From the IMG/VR virus record IMGVR_UViG_3300020204_002611, positions 1-23,455 of that record: a stretch of DNA of 23,455 nt; one strand, written 5' to 3'. A model generated the notes under the pieces. That model was given only the letters and a program-made list of their open reading frames with translations. It made no database searches and had not been told where the DNA came from. Positions 18,153-23,455 of the stretch are shown here, in pieces. Both the position numbers and the translations under genes were made by a program. Each line of letters begins with the position of its first letter. The stretch's first letter is position 1. This DNA comes from a virus.

Positions 18153-18905
18153 ATGACAAAAAATGTTCAAGTAAAATTTACCCAAAATTTGGGTATGTTC
18201 AAACTTCACAATGTAAATCGTGAGGTAGACACTCCACGCGTCAAGCGTATTACAGATTCAATGAAGAAAGACGGGTTGAAACTCGTTCCAATCATTGTTA
18301 ATTCGCAGTACGTGGTTGTAGACGGACAACACCGACTAACCGCAGCAAAAGAAGCCGGAAAAGGTATCTACTTTATTGTAGACAACTCAATTCCTAACAC
18401 CACGAAAGGTATCTTTGATGCCGCACGTAAGTTCAATCAAAACATGAAAGAGTGGGGTAAGAAAGATTACATTCATGGTTTCTCTGAACAAGGAAACAAA
18501 TCCTACAAAACATTGGAGGAATTTTCAAAAGAGTTTCCAATGTTCTCCCTTACCGAAAGAATTATGTTACTTCAAAATTCGGGTACTCGTCATTGTGATA
18601 AACAAGATTTTGCAGACGGAAAATTTATTGTAGGGGATATGACCACCGCTAAAGAGTGGGCGAATAACCTACTTCAATTAAAACCCTACTTTGAAAAAGG
18701 TTACAACAAATCAGTATTTGTTCGTACCATTCTTACAATTATGGAGAAAAAAACCGATTTTAAATTTCAGGAGTTTCTTCACAAGGTAAAACTTCGTCCA
18801 AGTTCAATCTTTATGTGTGGCGATAAAAAGTCATACGCGGAGATGATTGAGGATATCTATAACTACAAACGTAAAACAGGGGATAAGTTAAATCTTCGTT
18901 TCTAA
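18153..18905 (+). CDS. ParB/sulfiredoxin-fold domain protein
   Basis: This 250-residue protein opens with a ParB-like nuclease/CTPase domain: RVKRITDSMKKDGLKLVPII at 29-48, then VNSQYVVVDGQHRLTAAKEA with DGQHR at 57-61, the family's phosphate-binding box. The rest (residues 80-250) is helical, with IHGFSEQGNKSYKTLEEFSK and LNLRF at the end, and lacks a recognisable helix-turn-helix or dimer domain, so it is not a chromosome-partition ParB. Phage ParB-like proteins can be CTP switches, ADP-ribosyl/ATPase-type enzymes or nucleases; the exact role is unknown. Monocistronic, with a 38-nt leader and strong terminator. Confidence 0.85.
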   Translation: MTKNVQVKFTQNLGMFKLHNVNREVDTPRVKRITDSMKKDGLKLVPIIVNSQYVVVDGQHRLTAAKEAGKGIYFIVDNSIPNTTKGIFDAARKFNQNMKEWGKKDYIHGFSEQGNKSYKTLEEFSKEFPMFSLTERIMLLQNSGTRHCDKQDFADGKFIVGDMTTAKEWANNLLQLKPYFEKGYNKSVFVRTILTIMEKKTDFKFQEFLHKVKLRPSSIFMCGDKKSYAEMIEDIYNYKRKTGDKLNLRF

Positions 18906-18929
18906 CTTTTAGTTTAGGGGTTAGTAATT

Positions 18930-18957
18930 GGGGTGACTGAAAAGTTACCCCTTTTTT
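18930..18957 (+). terminator. Terminator after ParB-like gene
   Basis: GGGGTGAC and GTTACCCC around TGAAAA, then T6. Confidence 0.9.
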
Positions 18958-19005
18958 ACGCTCAAAATTTCACAAGATGTTTTGTCCTGAAGACGACTCC
19001 AAATT

Positions 19006-19014
19006 TTGTTTGGC
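19006..19014 (+). repeat. Orphan L arm
   Basis: TTGTTTGGC with no matching R arm. Downstream ATTTGTTCA (about 19070) pairs with TGAACAAAT (about 19088), a different hairpin. CCTGAAGAC precedes the arm, as at several other elements. Confidence 0.7.
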
Positions 19015-19108
19015 TTAGTTTTCAACACTTAAATGTTCATATTCCAATAAAAAATACACTATTTGTTCAGTGTTTTGTAAAAAAAGTTGAACAAATTAAA
19101 AATATTTG

Positions 19109-19139
19109 TTGGAAATAGAAAATATTCTTATTATTTTTG
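19109..19139 (+). promoter_or_regulatory. Bacteroidota-type promoter for 19163 gene
   Basis: TTG at 19109-19111, 20-nt spacer, TATTTTTG at 19132-19139. Confidence 0.7.
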
Positions 19140-19162
19140 TACTGTAATTCAAAAAATTGATT

Positions 19163-19534
19163 ATGATAAAAAAACCAAGAAAGACTACGGCTAATTCATT
19201 GAAGAAGTCTTTGCACGAAATTCGTGAATGCCTAAATGAGAGTTTACCAAATTTTGAGAAAAAAGAAATGGTAGGTATTAAGTTTTCTCGAGTTGGTACT
19301 CGTTACCACATTGAAAACGCACCAGTTCCTCCTACCGATAAAATTGGTGTACAGCTTGAACGTTCTTTTAATGACTTTATGCGTAAGCTGAAAGTAAATT
19401 ATGGTGGAATGAAACTTGAAGGTTCAATGGTGTTTGGAACCAAAGACGATTTGTTTTTGGTTGGATACAACAACTATGAGCGTAAAGGTAAAAACCTCAC
19501 CAAAAAAGGACACTCGATAGAAGGGGTTCTGTGA
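19163..19534 (+). CDS. Hypothetical basic protein, 123 residues
   Basis: ATG 19163 is chosen over the TTG at 19157. The protein starts with a basic helix (MIKKPRKTTANSLKKSLHEI), then RECLNESLPNFEKKEM, and has mixed strands afterwards with VGTRYHIENAPVPPTDKIGV and MVFGTKDDLFLVGYNNYERK. A basic, Lys-rich C-terminus (KGKNLTKKGHSIEGVL) completes it. No family recognised. The net positive charge at both ends suggests nucleic-acid or membrane-surface contact, without proof. Monocistronic; the promoter has the most diverged -7 box of the array (TATTTTTG). Confidence 0.7.
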   Translation: MIKKPRKTTANSLKKSLHEIRECLNESLPNFEKKEMVGIKFSRVGTRYHIENAPVPPTDKIGVQLERSFNDFMRKLKVNYGGMKLEGSMVFGTKDDLFLVGYNNYERKGKNLTKKGHSIEGVL

Positions 19535-19566
19535 TTTAGTATATTGATTTAATGTTCGGTTCGAAA

Positions 19567-19594
19567 AGCCCTCACAGAAATGTGGGGGTTTTTT
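19567..19594 (+). terminator. Terminator after 19163-19534
   Basis: CCCTCACA (19569-19576), GAAA, TGTGGGGG (19581-19588), then T6. Confidence 0.9.
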
Positions 19595-19640
19595 ATGCTC
19601 GGATGTGTGCAACAGAGCTGCACAGTTACATCTCGGGATT

Positions 19641-19662
19641 TTGTTTGGCGTGTGCCAACCAA
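19641..19662. repeat. IR element, minimal version, 22 bp
   Basis: TTGTTTGGC (19641-19649), a 4-nt loop GTGT, and GCCAACCAA (19654-19662). With the outer ATT/AAT it can form a tight hairpin, the shortest of the family. Confidence 0.85.
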
Positions 19663-19716
19663 TATTGCACTGGGAAGACTGGGTACCCCTGAAGAAAAAA
19701 ATAAAAATAAATTTGG
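19654..19716 (+). repeat. 63-bp copied R-arm/promoter-upstream module
   Basis: Second copy of 8270-8332, identical over 63 bases. Confidence 0.95.
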
Positions 19717-19743
19717 AATATAAAAAAATTTGTTTTATATTTG
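19712..19743 (+). promoter_or_regulatory. Bacteroidota-type promoter for gp88-like gene
   Basis: TTTG at 19712-19715, 20-nt spacer, TATATTTG at 19736-19743; leader TTAAACCAATGG. Confidence 0.85.
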
Positions 19744-19756
19744 TATTGTTAAACCA

Positions 19757-19782
19757 ATGGAGTATAGAAATGGAGTATAGAA
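19757..19782 (+). repeat. 13-bp tandem duplication at the start codon
   Basis: ATGGAGTATAGAA occurs twice in succession. The first copy opens a 7-codon frame (MEYRNGV, stop); the second is the true start of the gp88-like gene. Confidence 0.9.
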
Positions 19783-20540
19783 ATAAAACCCAAGCAAGAA
19801 AGGAGACTGGTATCAATTATTTAGGTTCAGTCAACCTCACATCAAAACACGCTAAAGCGTACAAGTATGATGAATTAACCTACAGTCTTTATCTAGCACC
19901 CGCGGACTTAAGTGGTTACGAAGTTTGTCCGATGAGGAATGAAGAATGTACTGCACTATGTTTAAACGAATCTGGTATGAATCGAATGAACATGAGAGAT
20001 GACATGATTACTCAGAGTAGAATTAAAAAAACAAAATTGTTTTTTGAACACCGTCAGTATTTTATGCAATGGATGGTTGCAGAAATTGAGGCAGCAAAAA
20101 AGAAAGCTGAAAAACAGGGTTATCACTTTAGTGTTCGTTTAAATAACACTTCAGACATTTCGCCCGAATCTTTTCATATGGTTGTAGATGGTAAAAGAAA
20201 AAACATTTTGCAATTGTTTCCTGATATTATGTTTTACGACTATAGCAAAGTAGGTAAACGAATGGAGTTAGTTAAGAAGTATAAGAACTACGACTTAACA
20301 TTTTCATTTAGTGGTACAAACTTTTCAGATTGTATTAGTATGTTGAACAATGGTATACGAGTTGCCGTTGTTTTCAAAAAAGAAATACCCAAAAAGTTTT
20401 GGGGTAGAAAAGTTATCGATGGTGACTTATATGATATGAGATATCGAGATGAGAACGACATTATTGTGGGATTAAAATATAAAGTCACACGAAAACGACC
20501 TCAAAAAGATAGCAAGTTTATAGTAGACCCCTCACAATGA
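19770..20540 (+). CDS. gp88-like phage protein (Gene product 88 family)
   Basis: ATG 19770 gives 256 residues. The signature blocks of the gp88 family are present: LYLAPADLSGYEVCPM (40-55), with Cys53, Cys60 and Cys64 in CPM-EEC-ALC, RLNNTSD at 123-129, FYDYSK at 155-160, YDLTFSFSGTN and VIDGD at 215-219, then RYRDENDIIVGLK and a basic C-terminus. The family is named from mycobacteriophage L5 gp88 and is widely spread among tailed phages; the molecular function is not established. Three conserved Cys suggest a metal or Fe-S site, as inference. The stop codon lies inside its own terminator hairpin. Upstream ATG at 19757 is a duplicated decoy. Confidence 0.88.
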   Translation: MEYRNKTQARKETGINYLGSVNLTSKHAKAYKYDELTYSLYLAPADLSGYEVCPMRNEECTALCLNESGMNRMNMRDDMITQSRIKKTKLFFEHRQYFMQWMVAEIEAAKKKAEKQGYHFSVRLNNTSDISPESFHMVVDGKRKNILQLFPDIMFYDYSKVGKRMELVKKYKNYDLTFSFSGTNFSDCISMLNNGIRVAVVFKKEIPKKFWGRKVIDGDLYDMRYRDENDIIVGLKYKVTRKRPQKDSKFIVDPSQ

Positions 20541-20550
20541 GGGGTTTTTT
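20527..20550 (+). terminator. Terminator overlapping the stop of the gp88-like gene
   Basis: CCCCTCA (20528-20534), CAA, TGAGGGG (20538-20544), then T6. The TGA stop is within the right arm. Confidence 0.88.
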
Positions 20551-20594
20551 ATTGCTAAAACATTTGCTGCGCTTTTGCGCCGGTCTTCAGGATT

Positions 20595-20649
20595 TTGTTT
20601 GGCGTAACTCAAAGTGTTGATTTTATTACATTTACAGAATGCCAACCAA
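20595..20649. repeat. IR element, 55 bp
   Basis: TTGTTTGGC (20595-20603) and GCCAACCAA (20641-20649), arms extended by ATT and AAT. P half-site TTGTTTGGC at 20726-20734. GC-rich TGCGC-type repeats occur on both sides. Confidence 0.87.
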
Positions 20650-20753
20650 AATCACATCTGGTTTGCGCGGCTATTGCTACCAGTTTTTCTGGCTATTTTG
20701 CTGGTGACCCCGGTTAATCCAAAAATTGTTTGGCAAAAAAAATATAAAAAAAA

Positions 20754-20784
20754 TTTGATTATATTAAAAATAGATGTATATTTG
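20754..20784 (+). promoter_or_regulatory. Bacteroidota-type promoter for 20805 gene
   Basis: TTTG at 20754-20757, 19-nt spacer, TATATTTG at 20777-20784. Confidence 0.85.
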
Positions 20785-20804
20785 TATCATAAAACAACAT
20801 AGTT

Positions 20805-21407
20805 ATGGGACAGTATTATAAACCAATCATTTTAGGTATCACCCCAAAAGAGGGTGAACACGAAACAGTTAAAGCGTGGATGTATTCACACGAGTACGAC
20901 AACGGACTCAAACTGATGGAGCATTCCTATCAAGGGAACAACTTCGTTTCAACTTTTGAAAAACAATTAACCCGTAGAGGTGAACATTACAAAAGTCGTG
21001 TAGTGTGGGCGGGTGATTACGCAGAAGAAGAACCAGGAGTAAAAGTCATTTCGGAAGGGAAGGAGTACGACGCAAATTTGTATTCACTTTGTAATGATGA
21101 AAACCAAATCAAACCAAAGGTTTCATCAACTGACGAATACCCCTACATTGTAAACCACAGCAAAAAAATGTTCGTGGACAAAAACAAAGTTCCCGAAATT
21201 CAAGGATGGGATGGTGCAAAAATTCACCCTTTACCACTATTAACTAGTGAGGGTAACGGACAAGGTGGTGGAGATTTTAGAGGTGATGATGAAAATGAGA
21301 TTATTGGTTCGTGGTCGAGAGATGTCATCTCAATAGAAAAAGATAGTCCACTTGTTACCAACGGCACAATGGATTACGCCGAATTGATTTTTGATTTGAA
21401 AGAATAA
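20805..21407 (+). CDS. Conserved protein (MGQYYKPI family), 200 residues
   Basis: The protein begins MGQYYKPIILG and contains GLKLMEHSYQGNNFV (34-48), RVVWAGDYAEEE at 65-76, YIVNHSKKMFVDK at about 114-126 and IHPLPLLTSEGNGQGGGDFR (141-160), then W-RD. I recognise this pattern as a widespread conserved family in bacteria and phages without a name or known reaction. Conserved Trp/Gly/Asp blocks (WAGDYA, EGNGQGGGDFRG) imply a conserved pocket. The gene is monocistronic; its terminator T-run also forms the arm of the next half-site. Confidence 0.85.
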   Translation: MGQYYKPIILGITPKEGEHETVKAWMYSHEYDNGLKLMEHSYQGNNFVSTFEKQLTRRGEHYKSRVVWAGDYAEEEPGVKVISEGKEYDANLYSLCNDENQIKPKVSSTDEYPYIVNHSKKMFVDKNKVPEIQGWDGAKIHPLPLLTSEGNGQGGGDFRGDDENEIIGSWSRDVISIEKDSPLVTNGTMDYAELIFDLKE

Positions 21408-21411
21408 AAAG

Positions 21412-21435
21412 GTCCCCCGTCACAGGGGGATTTTT
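21412..21435 (+). terminator. Terminator overlapping the next half-site
   Basis: TCCCCC and GGGGGA around GTCACA (21413-21430), then T5. The T-run is shared with the arm TTGTTTGGC that follows. Confidence 0.87.
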
Positions 21436-21482
21436 GTTTGGCAAAAAACATTTGGAATATAAAAGAATTAATATTATATTTG
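21434..21482 (+). promoter_or_regulatory. P half-site plus Bacteroidota-type promoter for 21501 operon
   Basis: TTGTTTGGC at 21434-21442, TTTG at 21451-21454, 20-nt spacer, TATATTTG at 21475-21482; leader AAACCAATCAAG. Confidence 0.87.
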
Positions 21483-21500
21483 TATCATAAACCAATCAAG

Positions 21501-21890
21501 ATGAGTAAGAGTATTAAAGTTAGGTTCAATCTCGGTAGAGGTAAGAACTACCTGAAATGGAAAGTACAACACCCAGACGGTAGTGTATTGTATTACAGTC
21601 CAACCGATAATCAATTAGTGATGACGGGTTGCACATTTAAGAACCACAGGAAAACCGCACAAAAGATTTTTGATGGTGGTAATAAAGTAGTGTGCGCGTG
21701 GATACTTTGTAAGGACATTAAGATTTACACAGGTCAACCATACAAGGATGAAAGTCGTAGGGTTCGATACAATCCACGAGTTCAACCTAACTGGTTATTT
21801 GATGGTCACATCATGGATAATGATGGGGTACCACAATTACATACCATCGATTACGGAGTGTACATCACAACAGGTGAAGGTGAAATTTAG
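21501..21890 (+). CDS. Conserved protein (FNLGRGKNYLKWKV family), 129 residues
   Basis: ATG 21501 is chosen; an upstream TTG at 21438 precedes the promoter. The protein reads IKVRFNLGRGKNYLKWKVQH (5-24), then SVLYYSPTDNQLVMTGCTFK and NHRKTAQKIFDGGNKVVCAW, RRVRYNPRVQPNW at about 89-101 and IDYGVYIT near the end. The blocks FNLGRG-NY-KWKV, C--KN---A-KIF and VCAW--C--I are those of a conserved phage/plasmid family of unknown role, rich in Lys and Arg. It shares a transcript with the SprT-like gene (22-nt gap); the gap begins with TTTGGC (21891-21896) but no promoter. Confidence 0.83.
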   Translation: MSKSIKVRFNLGRGKNYLKWKVQHPDGSVLYYSPTDNQLVMTGCTFKNHRKTAQKIFDGGNKVVCAWILCKDIKIYTGQPYKDESRRVRYNPRVQPNWLFDGHIMDNDGVPQLHTIDYGVYITTGEGEI

Positions 21891-21912
21891 TTTGGCCACA
21901 AAATAAAACAAC

Positions 21913-22389
21913 ATGGACTTAATTAAAGCACAACAACTCGCAGATAAGTTAATTCGTAAACACAAGTTAGATGTTAATGGATGGACATTTGTGTATGACA
22001 ACGCAAAACTTAGGTTTGGGTGTTGTAAATACAGACCTAAACAAATTACACTATCCAAAGTATTGACATTACTTAATGATGAAAGTCATGTAAAGAATAC
22101 TATTCTACATGAAATTGCACACGCACTTTGTCCTGGTCAAAAACATAACCATGTATGGAGAGCGAAGGCAATTGAAATAGGTTGTGACGGACATCGTTGT
22201 TATAGTAGTAAAGTAGTTGAAACATCCGAAACAAAATATGTTGCAACATGTGTTGGTTGTGGTAAAGTATCCAAAGCGCATCGTTTAAGAAGAAGGTCTT
22301 ATTCGTGTAGTAATTGTTCAGGTGGTAGTTACAACCCTAAATACAAATTGGAGTTCAGGTTGAACCCCAGATTCACGGGGGGGATTTAG
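21913..22389 (+). CDS. SprT-like zinc metalloprotease-type protein
   Basis: This 158-residue protein carries HEIAH at 66-70, the zinc-binding signature of SprT/Spartan-like proteins, in the helix KNTILHEIAHALCP. The third ligand is probably His80 in HNHVW. Residues 113-135 form a zinc ribbon (C113-x2-C116 and C132-x2-C135), as in many SprT-like proteins. The N-terminal part (residues 1-55) is the usual helix plus strand segment, including WTFVYDNAKLRFG. In eukaryotes Spartan cleaves DNA-protein crosslinks; the role of phage SprT-like proteins is not known. No promoter of its own; translated with the preceding gene. The C-terminus (NPRFTGGI) merges into the copied regulatory module at its stop. 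Confidence 0.88.
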   Translation: MDLIKAQQLADKLIRKHKLDVNGWTFVYDNAKLRFGCCKYRPKQITLSKVLTLLNDESHVKNTILHEIAHALCPGQKHNHVWRAKAIEIGCDGHRCYSSKVVETSETKYVATCVGCGKVSKAHRLRRRSYSCSNCSGGSYNPKYKLEFRLNPRFTGGI

Positions 22390-22450
22390 GTTGGCAACAA
22401 AGTTCAAAATAAATTTGGTATAAAAGAAAAATTGTTATATCTTTGTATTA
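22383..22450 (+). repeat. 68-bp copied P-site/promoter module, copy 1
   Basis: Matches 23133-23200 with three differences over 68 bases. It includes GGTTGGC (22389-22395), the -33 and the -7 boxes. Its first seven bases (GATTTAG) hold the last codon bases and stop of the SprT-like gene. Confidence 0.9.
22414..22445 (+). promoter_or_regulatory. Bacteroidota-type promoter for 22469 gene
   Basis: TTTG at 22414-22417, 20-nt spacer, TATCTTTG at 22438-22445. Confidence 0.85.
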
Positions 22451-22468
22451 CAATTAAATCAAAAAAGT

Positions 22469-23059
22469 ATGGGATACACAACCGATTTCGAAGGTGGATT
22501 TGAATTCAGTCGTCCACTCACTAGTGATGAAAAAAATTACATCACCAAGTTCAACAACACTCGTAGAATGAAACGAAATGTTGAGAAACTCTATGAGTTA
22601 TTTAAGGGTGAACACGGAAACCCTTTTCTACCAAAAGAAGAAACCTACGGAAACGATGGTGAATACTTTGTTGGTGGTAATGGGTTCGCGGGTCAAGACA
22701 AGGATGATAGTATTGTTGATTACAACACACCTCCAGGTCAACTTGATTTTCTAACAACTAACTACAACGAAAGGTGGACACAAAATGATTTGAGAACGCG
22801 AGAGGGTAAATGTCAACCTGGTTTATGGTGTCAATGGACTACGGATGAAAATGGAATTCATCTAATGTGGGATGGTGGTGAGAAGTTTTACAACTACGTT
22901 GAGTGGTTGAAGTATCTTATCAATCATTTCTTTGAGAAGTGGGGTGTGAAATTAAATGGTGAGGTTTATTGGAAAGGCGAGGATGGTGAGGACATGGGTA
23001 AGATTGTTGTAAAGGACAACTGGGTCACAGTAAAATACGCGAGGATTACTTATGATTGA
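22469..23059 (+). CDS. Conserved protein (MGYTTDF family), 196 residues
   Basis: MGYTTDFEGGFEFSRPLTSD opens the protein; the following FNNTRRMKRNVEKLYELFKG and GNDGEYFVGGNGFAGQD blocks, then DYNTPPGQ and the central QPGLWCQWTTDENGIHLMWD, GGEKFYNYVEWLKYLI and EVYWKGEDGEDMGKI are all typical of a widespread unnamed family. The WDGGEKFY-YVEWL core at about 134-147 is the most distinctive. Members occur in bacteria, phages and plasmids with no reported activity. Monocistronic, followed by a GAAA-loop terminator. Confidence 0.87.
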   Translation: MGYTTDFEGGFEFSRPLTSDEKNYITKFNNTRRMKRNVEKLYELFKGEHGNPFLPKEETYGNDGEYFVGGNGFAGQDKDDSIVDYNTPPGQLDFLTTNYNERWTQNDLRTREGKCQPGLWCQWTTDENGIHLMWDGGEKFYNYVEWLKYLINHFFEKWGVKLNGEVYWKGEDGEDMGKIVVKDNWVTVKYARITYD

Positions 23060-23074
23060 TTGGTTTAAGGGGAG

Positions 23075-23102
23075 AACCCCACAGAAATGTGGGGTTTTTT
23101 AT
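23075..23102 (+). terminator. Terminator after 22469-23059
   Basis: ACCCCACA, GAAA, TGTGGGGT, then T-run. The segment before it, ATTGGTTTAA (23058-23067), is complementary to the leader motif TTAAACCAAT. Confidence 0.9.
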
Positions 23103-23132
23103 TAAAAACCTCGTACACATAGGATGGACATT

Positions 23133-23200
23133 GATTTAGGTTGGCAACAAAGTTGAAAATAAATTTGGTATAAAAGAAAAATCATTATATCTTTGTATTA
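23133..23200 (+). repeat. 68-bp copied P-site/promoter module, copy 2
   Basis: Second copy of 22383-22450 with three differences. It includes GGTTGGC (23139-23145). Confidence 0.9.
23164..23195 (+). promoter_or_regulatory. Bacteroidota-type promoter for 23200 gene
   Basis: TTTG at 23164-23167, 20-nt spacer, TATCTTTG at 23188-23195. The ATG begins only 5 nt after the -7 box. Confidence 0.85.
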
Positions 23201-23455
23201 TGAAAAAAGAAAAAGTAATCCACTCGGTATCATCTCACTTGAGAGATAAGTCATATGAGATGAGAATTATTCAAAATGAGAATAATGTCAAATTGAAAAT
23301 GACCTACGAAGCGTACAACGCACAAGAAAGGTTCACAGGTGAACAATTCATCAATGGTAAATGGGAACACACATTTGGAATGTTGGATTTGGGTGTTCTA
23401 CCTGATAAATCAATCTACGTGTGTAGTGAAGGAAAAAGAGAGGATAAGGCGGAAA
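23200..23455 (+). CDS. Partial gene, conserved (VIHSVSSHLRDKSYEM), runs off window
   Basis: ATG at 23200 opens a frame continuing to the window end (85 codons seen). It reads MKKEKVIHSVSSHLRDKSYE, MRIIQNENNVKLKMTYEAYN, AQERFTGEQFINGKWEHTFG and MLDLGVLPDKSIYVCSEG. The VIHS-SSH-RD-SYEMRI / YE-YN-QERF--E-F-NGKWEH pattern is a conserved unnamed phage/plasmid family, and it supports the first Met as the start. The ATG is only 5 nt past TATCTTTG, so the message would be leaderless or nearly so, unlike the 15-40 nt leaders of most neighbours. The C-terminus is outside the window. Confidence 0.8.
   Translation, partial: MKKEKVIHSVSSHLRDKSYEMRIIQNENNVKLKMTYEAYNAQERFTGEQFINGKWEHTFGMLDLGVLPDKSIYVCSEGKREDKAE

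Noticed and set aside
4334-23145. Interpretation of the L-R-P elements as genuine integron attC sites
   Set aside because: The arm consensus (GCCAACC / GTTGGC) does not satisfy RYYYAAC / GTTRRRY, units have their own promoters, and no integron integrase is in the window.
4334-23145. CRISPR array interpretation of the regularly occurring repeats
   Set aside because: Repeats are separated by whole genes, alternate in orientation and have no uniform spacers or cas genes.

Overview
The window reads as an accessory stretch of the genome of a large tailed phage infecting a member of the Bacteroidota, probably an aquatic Flavobacteria-type host. Four things point this way. Nearly every plus-strand gene has a Bacteroidota-type promoter (TTG or TTTGG, 19-20 nt, then TAnnTTTG). 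Shine-Dalgarno sequences are almost absent and leaders are A-rich. The DNA is AT-rich. The recognisable genes are phage types: tail collar, gp88-like, DUF932, ParB-like, HNH pair, SprT-like. No tRNA, rRNA, CRISPR, integrase or transposase was seen.

Region A (1-2364, minus strand) looks like virion or late genes. Two adjacent proteins begin with the same MNLQENILRI tag; one of them carries a complete pterin-carbinolamine-dehydratase-like domain. Next come a protein with another N-terminal tag and a peptidoglycan-binding-like domain, a 49-residue basic protein, and a tail-collar protein with a signal peptide. Their starts are preceded by TATTTAT rather than TAnnTTTG, so they probably use a second promoter class. 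Region B (about 2400-4250, plus strand) is a pair of overlapping HNH-type endonuclease genes bracketed by a perfect 50-bp direct repeat, followed by a strongly G-rich tract.

Region C (about 4330-23455, almost all plus strand) is a dense array of some 20 small transcription units, mostly single genes, each with its own promoter and usually its own GAAA-loop terminator. Between terminator and next promoter lies a recurrent element of alternating half-sites: a forward arm (L, TTGTTTGGC), a reverse arm (R, GCCAACCAA) and a second forward arm (P, TTTGGC or GTTGGC) just upstream of the promoter. Seven of fourteen L-R pairs span 54-56 bp, and four R-P pairs span 57-58 bp. Parts of these regulatory modules are copied verbatim between distant loci (63, 46, 35 and 34 bp perfect; 68 bp with 3 differences). 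This resembles the promoter/stem-loop cassettes known to shuffle genes in T4-type phages, but with a different architecture. It is the most interesting system in the window.

Most encoded proteins are small members of conserved but unnamed phage/plasmid families. Functional guesses are possible for a ParB/sulfiredoxin-fold protein, DUF932, DUF4314, DUF6915-like, gp88-like, SprT-like metalloprotease, and a protein with a possible caspase-like His/Cys dyad. The array is probably an early, host-interaction region expressed by host sigma factor. One tagged minus-strand gene (7258-7875) is embedded in it. Several genes too short for routine calling are reported: 49, 51, 43, 33 and 16 residues.
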